From Morella rubra (lineage: Eukaryota > Streptophyta > Magnoliopsida > Fagales > Myricaceae), in the NCBI GenBank assembly GCA_003952965.2, contig CM025856.1, positions 20,863,351 to 20,927,350 on the forward strand: a DNA stretch of 64,000 nucleotides. Reading direction: 5' to 3'. The translations under genes were made by a program, and so were the position numbers. The notes under the pieces are model-generated. The model made no database searches and was not told the origin of the DNA. It worked only from the letters and a program-made list of their open reading frames with translations. The stretch's first letter is position 1, and the number at the start of each line of letters is the position of its first letter. This document shows positions 1-12,300 of this stretch, piece by piece.

Positions 1-25
1 TGTTTTAACTTTGCTTTAATTTTAG

Positions 26-751
26 GTATTTGGCACATGGGACAGCAACCGACTACATGTATGATATTGTAAAGGTGCCCATGGCTTTCACATTTGAGGT
101 TTGTGAAATCAGGAACTCTAGTCCTGTAATTTCTTACAGCAATTTTAGTTAAATCTTTATCCTTTTGCATTGCCTGACAGATATATGGAGATGGGGGAGC
201 CTCATCCAAGGACTGCTTCAAAATGTTCAATCCCACTGACCTCAATACCTTCAATGTATGGTTGTATGGATTGCTTTTCATATCGTCTCAGTGCTTTGGA
301 TTGTTAACGTCTTCCTTTCTTCTCTTCAACTTATTTTCCTTTTCAGTGTTCCTGAACAGAATTAATCATATCAGGAGAGAAAATTTGCAGCTGATTAAGA
401 ATAAGGCTAACAATTTCATACCTCTCTACTATATATACTTTTGGATTTCAGAGAGTTCTCAATGACTGGGCTGCTGCTTTTTTCACTATTTTCAAATTGG
501 GTCCACAGCACCTTGGTGAAGTCCATTCAAAGTTGCCTGTGTCCAAGTTGGATAACGACTATCTTGATGGTTACTTGAAGGAGAGTAGCAGATACGGGAA
601 GAAGACGGAAGTGCTTGAGCTTGGGATGCAAGAGATTAGAACGTATTTCCGGCTCTTCTTGTTATCCTCAGTATTGTTAATGTTCATGTTCTGTTCCAGA
701 ATTTCGAAAAGCAAGTCGAATAGACCAGTTGTCCCTGCCATTCCCCTTTGA
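26..751 (+). CDS. M14 zinc carboxypeptidase-like protein, 3' part only (gene starts before the window)
   Basis: Three exons can be read: 26-98, 181-255 and 452-751 (stop TGA), joined by GT-AG introns with the frame kept. The first visible exon encodes YLAHGTATDYMYD followed by VPMAFTFE. The FTFE motif is the region of the catalytic glutamate in M14 carboxypeptidases (family knowledge). IYGDGG and FNPTDLNTFN follow across the next junction. The last 100 residues end with a hydrophobic segment (about RLFLLSSVLLMFMF) and a short basic tail, so a C-terminal membrane anchor is likely. Zinc ligands and the N-terminus lie upstream and are not visible. The product resembles the plant Zn-dependent exopeptidase family typified, from memory, by Arabidopsis At5g42320. 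Its substrate is unknown. It converges with the CRP1 gene on the other strand. Confidence 0.82.
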
Positions 752-1729
752 CATTTTTACCTTGGTGAATGGCACGCAGAGCGTGTTGGGGTCTATAGCT
801 GACACGGATATTCTTTTACCCATATGTGTAATTGCTCATTTTGTATGATGTCTCAATGTTTAGAAATCAATCACACCAGCTGTAACGAGGCTGTGGTAAG
901 TGAGGGGAGACAGAGAGATGCACTGAGGGAAGACAGACAAAGAAAAAGAATAAAACAACTAGAAGACCAACTATTGATTTTTTTACAGGTAACCGAAGAA
1001 TAGAAGAAGGAAAAGGAAAAAAAAAACAATAAAAGAAAAGATAATGACCATCCACCTTGAAAAATAAGATATATGCCAACGTTTTTGCTGATTCGTCATT
1101 TACAAAACAAAATGAAGAAAATAGCAATCTAATCCAGTCAACTGTACTGCTACTCTGTATTATCTGCTAAAAATTATACTACAACAGTGTATTTATCAAA
1201 TGGAACACATGTATGTGATGCTTCAGAAGAAGACAAAATTACAACCTCAAACGAGAGGATGGAGACGAGAGAGAAGGGAACAGAGGGAGAGGAAGAATGT
1301 TCTTCAAGTATTGGAGTTTTGATGCTTGTGTATGGTGTCTGTATTTGCATTCCAAGACTCATTGCCTAGCAGTATGAATTTCTTTTTGACCGAGACCAAA
1401 ATGGATCAATATACCCTGCAAAACCGTTTGCACAAGACGAAAAGAACCATCAGGTAAAGGAGAGCATGGTGTTTGAAAATGATTTTTAACATTACCCCAT
1501 AGTATGTCATGCTTGAAAAAAAATGACAACATTAGCAGAGGACTTCAGCTCAAACTCGACATTAAGACCTAACATTATGATTCCCTCAACAGAACTTAAA
1601 CTTCTGCTTTCCACAGTACACATTGTTGAGATATCTGCTGAAAACCATGACCGCTAACCTCAAATTGCTAACTAGCAGATCATGCACGACAGTCCTGTTA
1701 AAAAAGCTTTGGCTGCGTAGCCCCATCAA
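752..1729. other. Convergent 3' intergenic region
   Basis: Non-coding, AT-rich spacer between the stop codons of two tail-to-tail genes (carboxypeptidase-like on +, CRP1 on -). It must hold both 3' UTRs. Small open frames here show no recognisable similarity and no codon bias. No RNA gene or repeat is recognised. Confidence 0.7.
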
Positions 1730-4700
1730 CTACGATCTTAATGTCTCTTTCATGTATTTCAGAGCAGACCGTAACATTGCCCTTGCTTTTCTATCTGGAG
1801 TGCACCCAGACAAAATCATTTCCTCATAAACGGCAGGAACCTGACACGCAATCAAAAAATAAGTTAGCACACCGAAAAGCACCTTATACAATGTAGGTTC
1901 TTATACAATGTAGGTTCTACTTTCTAAAACTTTTTCTATTGATAATTTCTCAGCCTGGCAGTTCTATGCAAGCATGAACCTAGTCCTAGTGAATGGATCC
2001 CGAAACGCAGTAATATCGTATGATACACGCAATCAAATAAGTTAGCACATGGCAAACCTTCAGATTCCAATACAAATATGTCCTTCGGTCAAAACTTGGC
2101 CCATGATTTGGCAAAATTATACTAAGACTGACGTTCACTGTTCATTATGTTTCAAGATTAGCAAGTTCTTCAATCCTGGTATGCTGCCTACATATCGTGC
2201 ATGGAAAAAAGAGTTCTTGGTTCCCTCATATTGCTAAAAAAAGAAAACTTCTTAAATTATCATCTTCTTGATGGGAAATACAAATATTTAAAATTATCAT
2301 TTCTCTAACCTATCTTGTGCGTCCTGCCAGTAGTTAAGGTGGAAACACAATACAGCCAAAAGAAAAACTGTGGATGACATGCTCACTGCCACAAGAGATG
2401 GCAAGAAGCCCCCTAAAAATCTAGATTGCCTACACATGTGAAGAAGAGAGGGGACCATCTATGGAAAGGATGGCTGGGGTTCCTCAAAGGCTCCTTAAAA
2501 CAACACAAGTGATTTATACCTTATGGTATTTGTCAACACGAATCAGAGCTTTCATTAGCGTAGTATATGTGACTACATCTGGTTTCAAGTCCTGCAATTA
2601 TGGGAATCCAAATGTATTTTCAGTAAGATGGCAAGATCAATCGAAGTTGAAAGTATAAAGAATTGTGGGAAAAAGAAATGTTTATATCATAAGAGGAAAA
2701 TATATACATTTTCTTTCATGTACTGCAACACGGCAAAGGCTTCAACATCTCTTCTGTCCTCGCCAAACGCATTAATTAATGAATTGAGAGCTAAAAGACT
2801 GGGCTTCAGGCAATCTGCTCTCATGGCCCTAAATGCATTTATTGCTTCCTCAGACAAACCCTGTCACAATTAGTATTTGAGATTATCAAATGCATCCACA
2901 ACATAATACTTTCATTTGCAATAAGATAATTCAACATAACAAAAATCCTCATATTCATTCAAAAAGGTAAAACTTGTAGCCCAAGTACAAGACTGACTTT
3001 TCGGCAGGCAAAGGGGATTCTCTCATATACCCATTGGGCACTTGGAATACTCCTCAGTTCAATAAGTTTAAACTATAACAAGAACCTGTTATCTTAAAGC
3101 TCTGGAAGAAAATGATATGTCTGGCATTTGTTAGTGCACCCTCGATGTTACCCGTGATTCACAGGGGATGCTATTTGACAAAGCACAATAAGCTTGAGAT
3201 TATATTCTTCTACAATCAAAGTGAGGACAGCTTTCTCAAGATGGTAAGGAAGACGGTACATACATTTTTCATACCAGAAAAGTGTGGAGCCACCAGAAAA
3301 TTAGGCACTACTATATCTGACTCCGTTAAATTATGAAAATAAAGTATGACTAAGCTACCTCATGGTTCACATAACACTGTAATTAGAAGTGTCCCAATGA
3401 TCACCTCAGATAGTAATTGATATTGTCTCAGGGATAACAAGGTGGAATTTGGTTGAGCATTAAGTACAAACCTTATCAGGCAGGGAATGAATCAGAGAGG
3501 ACAAAACAATAAAACAGAAACAAGAAAAAAAAAATAGCACAGGGAGAACTTCCTCTTATATAGGATTGGCTTTCGAAGATGCTATGAACAAAATGAACGG
3601 ACATTTTGATACATGGACACAGAACACAAGAAACAACCAACAATCCTATCTATTGTGGCCATGTCAAAGCAACAGAGTCCATATGAGGCACAATCAAATA
3701 TGAGTCATCTTAAGGTTCCAATATATATAGTGAAGTGGGCATACAATCAGCCAAGCAACTGCTAGTTTCAAACCTTTCTGCATGAACAAAATTACAGAAC
3801 TGAGGCATGACTCAACAGTGAAAGATGCATGAATGTGAAAAAAAGAGAATGTCTTCAGTAGCAAAGGCAAAGGCATGTCTACATGGGACAACGAGAAAGA
3901 AATCTCAGGCAGCCTCTTGGTAATGACATATCAAAGGTTTATTCTGAAGCTGCAATGAGTATAACTTTTACATTCCTACATTCCCCTAAAGCTTCAACTT
4001 TTAGAATGTAAATTGACTAAAAGCAAAATTGGCAGGAGATGAATGTATAATGAAGATTTGAAAGACGCCTTGTAGAGGCAACAGACATACCCTTTGGGCA
4101 TAGGCATTAATCAAGGCATTGTACATCGTCGAGGATGGTTTCAACCCCACAGCCTTCATGCCCTCCAAGCACTCTATTGCATCATCGAACCTCCCTGACT
4201 GTCCATAAATATCAACCAGTGTGGTGTAAGTCACCACGTTTGGCAGCAGCCCCTGACTCTGCATCCTCCCCAACAAGCTCTTCACTTTCTCCCAGTTCTC
4301 CTGCTTCCCCAGACAATTAATCATGATATTATAAGTCGTAGCACAAGGCAAGTACCCTTTCTCCTGCATTTCCTGAAACAACTCCTCCGCCCTATCATGC
4401 CGCCCTGCCTTGCAATGACAATCTATAAGGGTATTCCACGTGACCGTGTCGGGGCGAATCCCCTCAGATAACATCCGATCGAATGTGGCCACAGCATGAT
4501 CAAGACAATTGTACTTTCCAAATGTATCAATCATCACATTGTAAAAATGCCTATCCGGCTGAACTCCACTATTTTTCATTTCCTTCAAAACCTGAAACGA
4601 TCTCTGCCATTCCCCTCTGTCCCTATAACTCGCTAAAATCCTACTAAACACGTACGAATTAGGCTGTACATTGCTCGCTTCCATTTCTTTCAATACTATT

Positions 4701-5848
4701 CTTGCGCTTTCCCACCGACCTGCATTGCCATATGCATCGATAAGAAGACTGTACGTATGCTCATCAGGGGAAACTCCGTTTTTCTCCATCTCCGATACAA
4801 TCAACTCTGCGTCTTTCAAAGAACCGGCTTTCACATACGCTTTCAGAAGCGCATTGTAAGCCCTAGTCCTCGGCTTCAATCCAGAGTCTCTTATTTCTTC
4901 GAAAATGGCCTCGGCCTCCACGGTCAGACCCGAATTCCCTAACGCGGATATAACTGCAACGAGAGTTGCGGTTTTGGCGCTTAATCCGCTGGCCTGAGAC
5001 ATGGCTAGGAAATGCATAGCATGCGAAGGGTCGCCGGCGTTTGCGAAACCCACGATTATGTCATTGAAAAGCTGGCAATCGAGCTCCATCCTATCGCATT
5101 CGATCTCCCTATAAAGCTTCAGCAAAATCGGAGAGTCGATTTTGTTGGTGCGTGTAAGGGACTGAACTATTAGACTGTAATTGACGAAATCAGGCGGGAA
5201 ACCGTCGTGGCGCATCCGAGACAGCAGATTGAGTGCCTTCTCGACGTCATCATTGCGAGCACAAGCACCGATTAGTGCGTTGTACGTTAACGGGGTCAGG
5301 GTTTGTCTCTGGGAGAGCAAGAACGCCTCATAGAGCTTCTCGGAGCGCCCGAGCGCGTGGATGAGAATGGAGTAGAGCAACTCGTAGGAAAAACAAAGGT
5401 TGTGTTTCTGGAGCCATGACACGACAGCGTATGCTAGTCCGATGGAGGATGACGAGCAGCAGAGGGATTTTAGGAGTGTGTGCCAGACTGGAGCCGGCAC
5501 GGCCCGGTACACCTCGGCGAGCTGGAACTCGGTTGGATCGAGTGACGTTGGAGGGTCCGAACCCGAACTGCTGGCAGTGTCGGGAGAATTGGAGAGGAAG
5601 TTGAGGAGGGGAGTGAAGTCGTAGCGGCAGTTACTGAGGTCGTTTTCGTCGTCCTTATCGTCGTCGTCTTCAAGTTGTTTCGATGAAGGAACAGAGAAAG
5701 ATGAAATTTCGCTAGCTGTAGTGGTAACGGCGGTAACGAAGAGTGACGGTTGGAATTTGTGGTGGTGGTGGTGGTGGCGGACGTTTATTGGAGAAGTTAA
5801 TTGAACTGACGGGAAACGAGTGGGAAGTGGCGGTGGTAGAAGAAACAT
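1730..5848 (-). CDS. CRP1: Chloroplast pentatricopeptide repeat protein, CRP1 orthologue
   Basis: Four exons on the minus strand: 5848-4091, 2860-2708, 2591-2520 and 1840-1730. All introns are GT-AG and phase 0, giving 697 residues. The N-terminus is Ser/Thr-rich with a His run (residues 25-30) and an acidic patch near 60-70, consistent with a chloroplast transit peptide. About 14 P-type PPR motifs of 35 residues run from about residue 185 to 675 (examples: [35 protein letters not shown]). The tail reads [20 protein letters not shown]. Length and C-terminus fit CRP1 (about 700 residues in Arabidopsis, At5g42310 from memory), a stromal P-class PPR protein needed for petB-petD processing and for translation of petA and psaC (family knowledge). 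No SMR domain is present. The first ATG of the long exon is taken as start. An unspliced read would wrongly end at 4001. Confidence 0.93.
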
Positions 5849-5892
5849 GTCAACACTGTTATATCACTTGGAAAGGATCTCACTCTGTTAAC

Positions 5893-5895
<3 letters not shown>

Positions 5896-5929
<34 letters not shown>
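5896..5929. repeat. (GA)n microsatellite in the CRP1 5' leader
   Basis: Uninterrupted GA dinucleotide run of about 34 bp, roughly 50 bp upstream of the CRP1 start codon. On the transcribed strand it is a CT run. Such runs are common in plant 5' UTRs and promoters, and length polymorphism is expected. Confidence 0.9.
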
Positions 5930-5930
<1 letters not shown>

Positions 5931-6235
5931 GGAGAGTAGAGGTTTCCCACTTCGAAAGAGGTTCTATGGATATTTTTCAGTTGGTGGCTGATAAGAAAGA
6001 TGAATGCAAAATCTATTGACACGCCGCAAAGTACCTGATCATATCTGTTAAAAGCTATTATGTTTATCGGGTCTTCGCCTAATTCTTTGGAATCCCGGCC
6101 CGGTTTTCCCCCGCTAACTATTATATTTTTTTTTGGGTAAGTTATCATCTATCACATTAAAGATCAAGAAAACATTTATATTCTAAACGATAACTTTCTA
6201 AACCCTTGCCGCTACTTTGCCCTCTCTTAGGGCTT

Positions 6236-6244
6236 TTAGGGTTT
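6236..6244 (+). promoter_or_regulatory. Telo-box (TTAGGGTTT) upstream of TSR1
   Basis: TTAGGGTTT is the reverse of AAACCCTAA, the plant telo-box found in promoters of ribosomal protein and ribosome-biogenesis genes (established knowledge). It lies about 70 bp before the TSR1 ATG. A second AGGGTTT occurs close to 6283. Confidence 0.6.
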
Positions 6245-6309
6245 TTGCAGAATCCGAGTGACTGTCTTCTCTGATGACTCGCTAGGGTTTCTCTACAAGC
6301 AAGTTCGCC

Positions 6310-9300
6310 ATGGGAGGATCGAGAGTTCAGGTCAATAAGGCCCACAAGACCCGCTTCTCATCGAAATCTTCTCGTAACCTTCACAAAACCTCTGTGAAAG
6401 GTGTGTCTGCTTTTTATTTTTCTCAAGTTCGTTTCATATTTGCTCTCCGTTTGGATGATCATATTCTCTTTGGCACGTCTCTTGAATTTTCTCGTATTTG
6501 ATCGACTTCAAGTTTCTCTCTCGTAATACCTGATGTTCCTTTTATGAAACTATGGGTGGTTTAGATAAGAGCAGGATTGCAAAATCAGAGCGAAATGTTG
6601 CCAAGGGAGCTAGGGCAGCTCGACTTCAGCATAATAGAATGGTATTTGATTTAACTTTCAACTCTCCCTCTCTGGGCATACTTTGTTGTTGCTGCTTCAT
6701 TGTCTTGCAATTTTTAGGTACGGGAGCAGAAACGGGCTGCCTTTTTGAAAGAGAAAAGGGCAACAAGTGGATCAACGTGTCCTCCCCGTGTTATTGTGAG
6801 TAGTATCGAGATGCCTAATATCTCAGAGATTTCATTAATTTGATTGATATATACTGAGAATCGAACTCGGTTTCAATTTTATATATGTTATCTTTTGTGC
6901 GTTGTGGTACATGTTTACGATGTTCTTTTCTCTCTACGTTTTCACCATCCTAAGTTATCTCAATTACAGGTTCTTTTTGGGCTTTCCGCTTCTGTCAATG
7001 TAGATTCACTTGCTGGGGATCTTCTCTCAATCCTATCTAAAGAAAGTCCTGGGGGTGCATCCTCTACAGTTGCGTCTTCTGAGTATAAGCTGAGAACAAC
7101 GGTAAGAAATTTTTTTGAGGAAATCTTGGAAGAAGATTGCTTGGTGTCAAGAGGTGTTCATTTTTATCTCCTTTTGCCCCACTGTTGTCAGTAGATTGTT
7201 CTATGTATTTGCGTTGTTTCTTGTTAACAATTAAACTCTCAAGTTTTCTAAGTCTGTTAAATGCCGTTCCAATAGCTTATTGACTTTTCTATTGAATAGT
7301 TATTAGATCCAATTAGAAGATCATCCGTTGCTAGATCATTTGGATGTGTTATTTGTAGATGAGGTGCACTTTGTTACTCCCTAATTTGGTTGCGTGTAGG
7401 TTATATAGTTTTAAATGGATACTTGTAGTAGCTATTTTCGGATTTCAATACATAATTGTTATTTTCATGCATTTGATTTTAAGTGTAGGATTTCATGTTG
7501 AAACCAACATATTCTTTTGTCACAAATTGATAATCTGTAGAACATGGTTATATCATCTAATGACTTTCAGGAGGAATATAATTTGTGTGACTTAATGGTA
7601 ACCTGATTGTTTTCTGTTAAAGGAATGCACTTCTGACTGCCATAACCTATTGAATTTTGAATTTGAGAATGTCTAACATATGTGACATGCCCTAGGTATT
7701 GAAAGCACCTCATGGAGATCTGCTATCATGCATGGAAATGGTCAAGGTATGTCTGGCACCCATGTACTTTTCCTACTTTTTAAAGATTTTTGGTGCCTGG
7801 TTTCTTTCTCTGTTATTTAACACATCACTCCCATTTTAATGGCAGGTAGCTGATCTGATTGCTTTTGTGGCCTCAGCGAGCTCTCCATGTGAAGAAAACA
7901 CTTCTTGCTATATTGATTCATTTGGCAGTCAGTGCCTTTCTGTGTTTAGGTCTCTTGGTTTGCCAAGCACTGTTGTGCTAATTCGTGTATGTTACTTTTT
8001 ACTTCCATTGGATAGATTGACAATTTTTGGGATTATGAATTAATCACAACATGACAAATTAAGGGTTTTTTTTTTCCTGTAGGACCTGCCTTCCGAGCTG
8101 AAAAGAAAACATGATTCAAAGAAGATGTGCATGTCTAGTCTTTCTTCAGAATTTCCTGAGGACTGTAAGTTCTATCCTGCAGATACAAAGGATGAGTTGC
8201 ACAAGGTAACTGTCTAGATTACTTACCTAGAGCTGCTGTTATGGGCAGGGAAGCTCTAATAGTGCAAAAATAGAAGGCATCAGATTACGTTTCACATGAT
8301 TTCTCTCATATTGTTACACATGATTTATTTTGCAGTTTGTGTGGCTTTTCAAGGAGCAGAGGCCCACAGCTCCTCATTGGAGAAATCAACGGCCTTACGT
8401 CATGGCTCAAAGGGTGCTCATTTATTTCTTTATGGTTTTAGTAACATTGTGATTCAGTTAGAGGTAGCATCAATGGGGAACAAGAAAGGGAAAAGCTGTC
8501 TAAGACAGTTAAATATATGCACATTGTAGAGTAATAACCGCACAATTATTGAAAAGGAAAGGATATTAGGGGATTAGGTGGAAGATTTAAATGCTTTGAT
8601 TCCTATAGCAGTACACGCATGCTTTTTATGAGTGATTCTTGCGTTTGTTCATCCATCGTAGGTTGATATGGTTGTTGATGATTGCAATGTGGAGAAATGC
8701 ACCCTTATCATCACTGGTTACCTGCGTGCTCATAGCCTCTCTGTGAATCAGCTGGTAACTAGTCCAGCCATTGGATTGCCTTTTCTTTCATTTTTCGGTG
8801 GTTAGCTTATTTCCCTTGATCTCAGGTTCATATTTCTGGTGCTGGGGATTACCAGATGAGCAAAACCGAAATTCTTAAGGATCCATTTCCTCTGAACCCA
8901 AGAAAAGAACAGGACATCATGGACTCTGATGAAGTGCATGGTGTAGAGGTAATTTTTATTTACTGCAGATATAAGTGGAACAGCTTTATGTAGTGAACTT
9001 TTTTAGGACTCATCTTCTTAATCACTGAAGTAGTTATGCAATTCACTACTAGTATTATGCCTTGATCTGGCTCACTAGAGCTAAGGAGGCTGTACGCGTA
9101 CAATTATCATATTGATGGAAGGACTAGGAGTGGATTGAGGATGAAAAGATTGAATATGAAGCTTTCCTGGAGACTTTGTTACCAAATGAGAGTTAATATT
9201 GCTTATCCAAAAATAAATTGGAGGAATAAATTATGTTTTCCAATATCTTACAGTTATTATTTTCTCTGGTTCAATTGTAATTCGTAAAAATTGATTTGAA

Positions 9301-12300
9301 CTAGGGAATTCTTGAAGTTGAGGCATAAAGTTATAGACCAGTCAAATTGCTTCAAGCTAAATCATGATATTGATGCTACTTTTGCGCTTTAGTCTGGCAC
9401 TGGGGCTTATTTCAGAAACATTTCTGTTTTTGCTTTCTCAATACAGCATCTATAAGATTATCTTATTCTGAAATGAGGAATTTTTTTTTCTTCTCAATTA
9501 TGCCTTTTTTTTTTGCTTAAAAAAAGTCCGTCATTTAGTTGAGATTGCTTTTTGGTGATCAGTTTCAGTTCACTTCAATATCAGCAATGCTTCCAAGAGC
9601 CTGTTTTTGGCCAGCTGACAAGTGTAGGTTTAGTTGGAGTTCAATAACACTTAGCTGTGTCGGAATCCTATTGTTGCCTTTCATTCAGTTTTAGATAGAA
9701 TATGTTGCATGCTTTATTTTTTGGAACCAGATGTTTTTGGGGCAGCTGTGTCGGTGTGCCTGAAAGGTTGATTATAAGCATAATAGTGCCACTGGGTAAA
9801 ACTCATGTGATTCAAAATCGAATTTTTATAGCTCTTAAGGATTTCATATTTTGATGATTTTTGGCTGTATATGCAGTTTCTTGTTTTATGATTACTGCAA
9901 CTGGGAGGAATGAGACATGATAATAATGCATGTTTGTCATTTATTTTGAATGTGTCACAACAGCGATAGTGATGAAATTTTGATATGTTAGACAATTGTC
10001 ACTTGCTTTTGGCGTTAGCTAACATTTCTGTCTGTCTAATGTAGACCTGTTTCTTTTTCATTTGATTTGACTATTTCAGGTGATTCGCTCATTGGCTCCT
10101 GATCCCTTGAAGCAAGAGCCTTTACTTGTTGAAAATGTTCCTGATCCTCTTGCTGGAGAGCAGGTAAGTGGCATGATATCAAACCATTCTTCCGTTAATC
10201 ATTTATTACACCTAGGAACCTTGGAATTCTGACCCTCGTAAATGATTTTTTCACTTCTTGTTTCCTCAATTCTTACGTTATGCTGTTACCATTGGCTTTA
10301 ACGGATATGGCTTTCTGTAGAATCTTGTACATATCTAAGAAATCAAGTATGGAATTCTTCATATGTTTTGGGTGCTTAATACTTCTTTAAGTTCAAATTT
10401 TTAGATTCAAAGTAAAAAGTAGCAGAGTTGAGTTCTGATGGTTTTATTTCTGGAGTATTGTGTGTGTTCCTTCAGTTAATTGTATCTGGTTTTGATGCGC
10501 TGGGGTGGGGTAACAGTTTAGGGTACTATTTTATTTGTTATGCACTAGACATGTGTGGAGTATGATTGCCATGAGCAACATGTTTTTTTTCCATCAGACA
10601 TGGCCAACTGAGGCAGAAATGGATGAAGCTGATAGAAATCAAAAACAAAAAATGTTGAGAAAGAGGACTCTTCCTCCAGGCACTTCAGAATACCAGGTAT
10701 GCACCTGTCTAGTACTTTACCTGTATTGCTTCAACATCGTTCTCTTCCAGTCATTCACTTCATGTCATTGTTGTGGCAATGAACTTACAGGCCTTCTGTA
10801 TATATTGTAGGCTGCTTGGATTGTCGATGATTCAGATGTAGAGGATTCAGATAGCTATGATGAAGCTGATCATGGGATGGTATTGGATGAACAAGATACT
10901 GATTTTCCTAATCAAGAGGGTGCTATGTATTTAGACCCTGAAGATGATCAAGGTTCCTTGAACTTGAATGACACTGGTGACGAAACTGATGTTGATTCGA
11001 TGATGATGGTGAGTTTTGGTGTGCTATATTTGTATTTACTGCCATTTAAGTTATTGGGGAGACAGCCTCTATTGACTGAGATAGCCACTCAAAAGGATCA
11101 AGGTGCAAACCCCACGATTGTTTCCATCTTCTCCAGGCAAAAATGTAAACTGAATGACGAGTATTTTGACTAAATACAGTCAGAACCATGACTGTTGAAT
11201 TGTCCCCTGGAACATAAAACAGGATATGAATGTCTTCATAGGATAGATCTTTCAATCATGATTATAATGAATTTATCTTGGGATGCACTTCTTTTTGTGA
11301 TGCAGGATGGTGAGAACTTGACACAGGAACAAATAGCGGATGAGATTCAAAAGATTAAAAATGCACATGCTGAAGATGAGGGTACTTATCTTTTTCCTGA
11401 TCTAGAATTGGTAGTTTACTGGAAATCATTAGCTTGTTTGGCTTAGGTGTTTTGGTATAGTCTCTTGTACTGTCAATCATCTTACTTATCAAAAAAAAAA
11501 AGTTTATGGAAATCATCCATGATCAATTGTCACCTTATAGACAACAGAATGTGCAGCACTTAGGGCATGAATGCTTTAATGATTGAGTCTTCTCTAAAAT
11601 TGATTTCAGATACAAGGTTCTTCCTGTTGCATTTATGCAAATAGATGTTTTGTAGATGTAAGCCTGACTACCCGAACGTAAAAGAAAGAAAGCAACAAAA
11701 AAGATATCAGGCAAAACAAGAAAGAAAGAAGAAAAATTATTTGTGGATAAAAAGTAGGACCGTATCACTCACAGTTGCAAAGAAGGGACTAGTATGCACT
11801 CCTCCAAACACATCACTATAGGGTGATCGTGCACTTGCTTCAGCTCAATCAGATATTAGTATATTGAACCAAATATTCTTTGAGGTTAGCTTGTGCTGGT
11901 TGCTGATTTATTGTTTTTCTTCAATGGTTTGTTATCTTTCAGAATTTCCTGATGAAGTTGATACACCATTAGACACTCCTGCTAGAAGACGCTTTGCCAA
12001 GTATAGAGGCCTCAAGTCCTTTAGGACCTCATCATGGGACCCAAAAGTAACATTCTTGTGATTCAGTAATTGTAATCGTTGTCTGTATCAGGTTCTATTG
12101 AATGAATATCAGGAATCTCTACCCCCGTATGCGAGAATTTTTGCATTTGATAATTTTGCAAGAACACAAAAACACGTTCTTTCTAATGCTTTAGATATGG
12201 AGCAAGAGAACAGGGATGATGCATACCAACTGGCTCATACATAAGCCTGGAAGTTCCAAATGGTGTTGCTTGCAAATTATGCTCTCTAGCAAAGACAGTT

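Larger units (their letters stand above)
5849..6309. promoter_or_regulatory. Bidirectional promoter between CRP1 (-) and TSR1 (+)
   Basis: Only 461 bp separate the two start codons, which point away from each other, so both 5' UTRs and core promoters must fit here. A GA run lies next to the CRP1 start and telo-box-like TAGGGTTT motifs lie next to the TSR1 start. No clear TATA box was identified for either gene, as is common for plant housekeeping genes. Confidence 0.7.

Noticed and set aside
867..1369. Small open frames on both strands after the carboxypeptidase gene
   Set aside because: They are low-complexity, overlap each other, have no splice or family support and fall in 3' UTR space.
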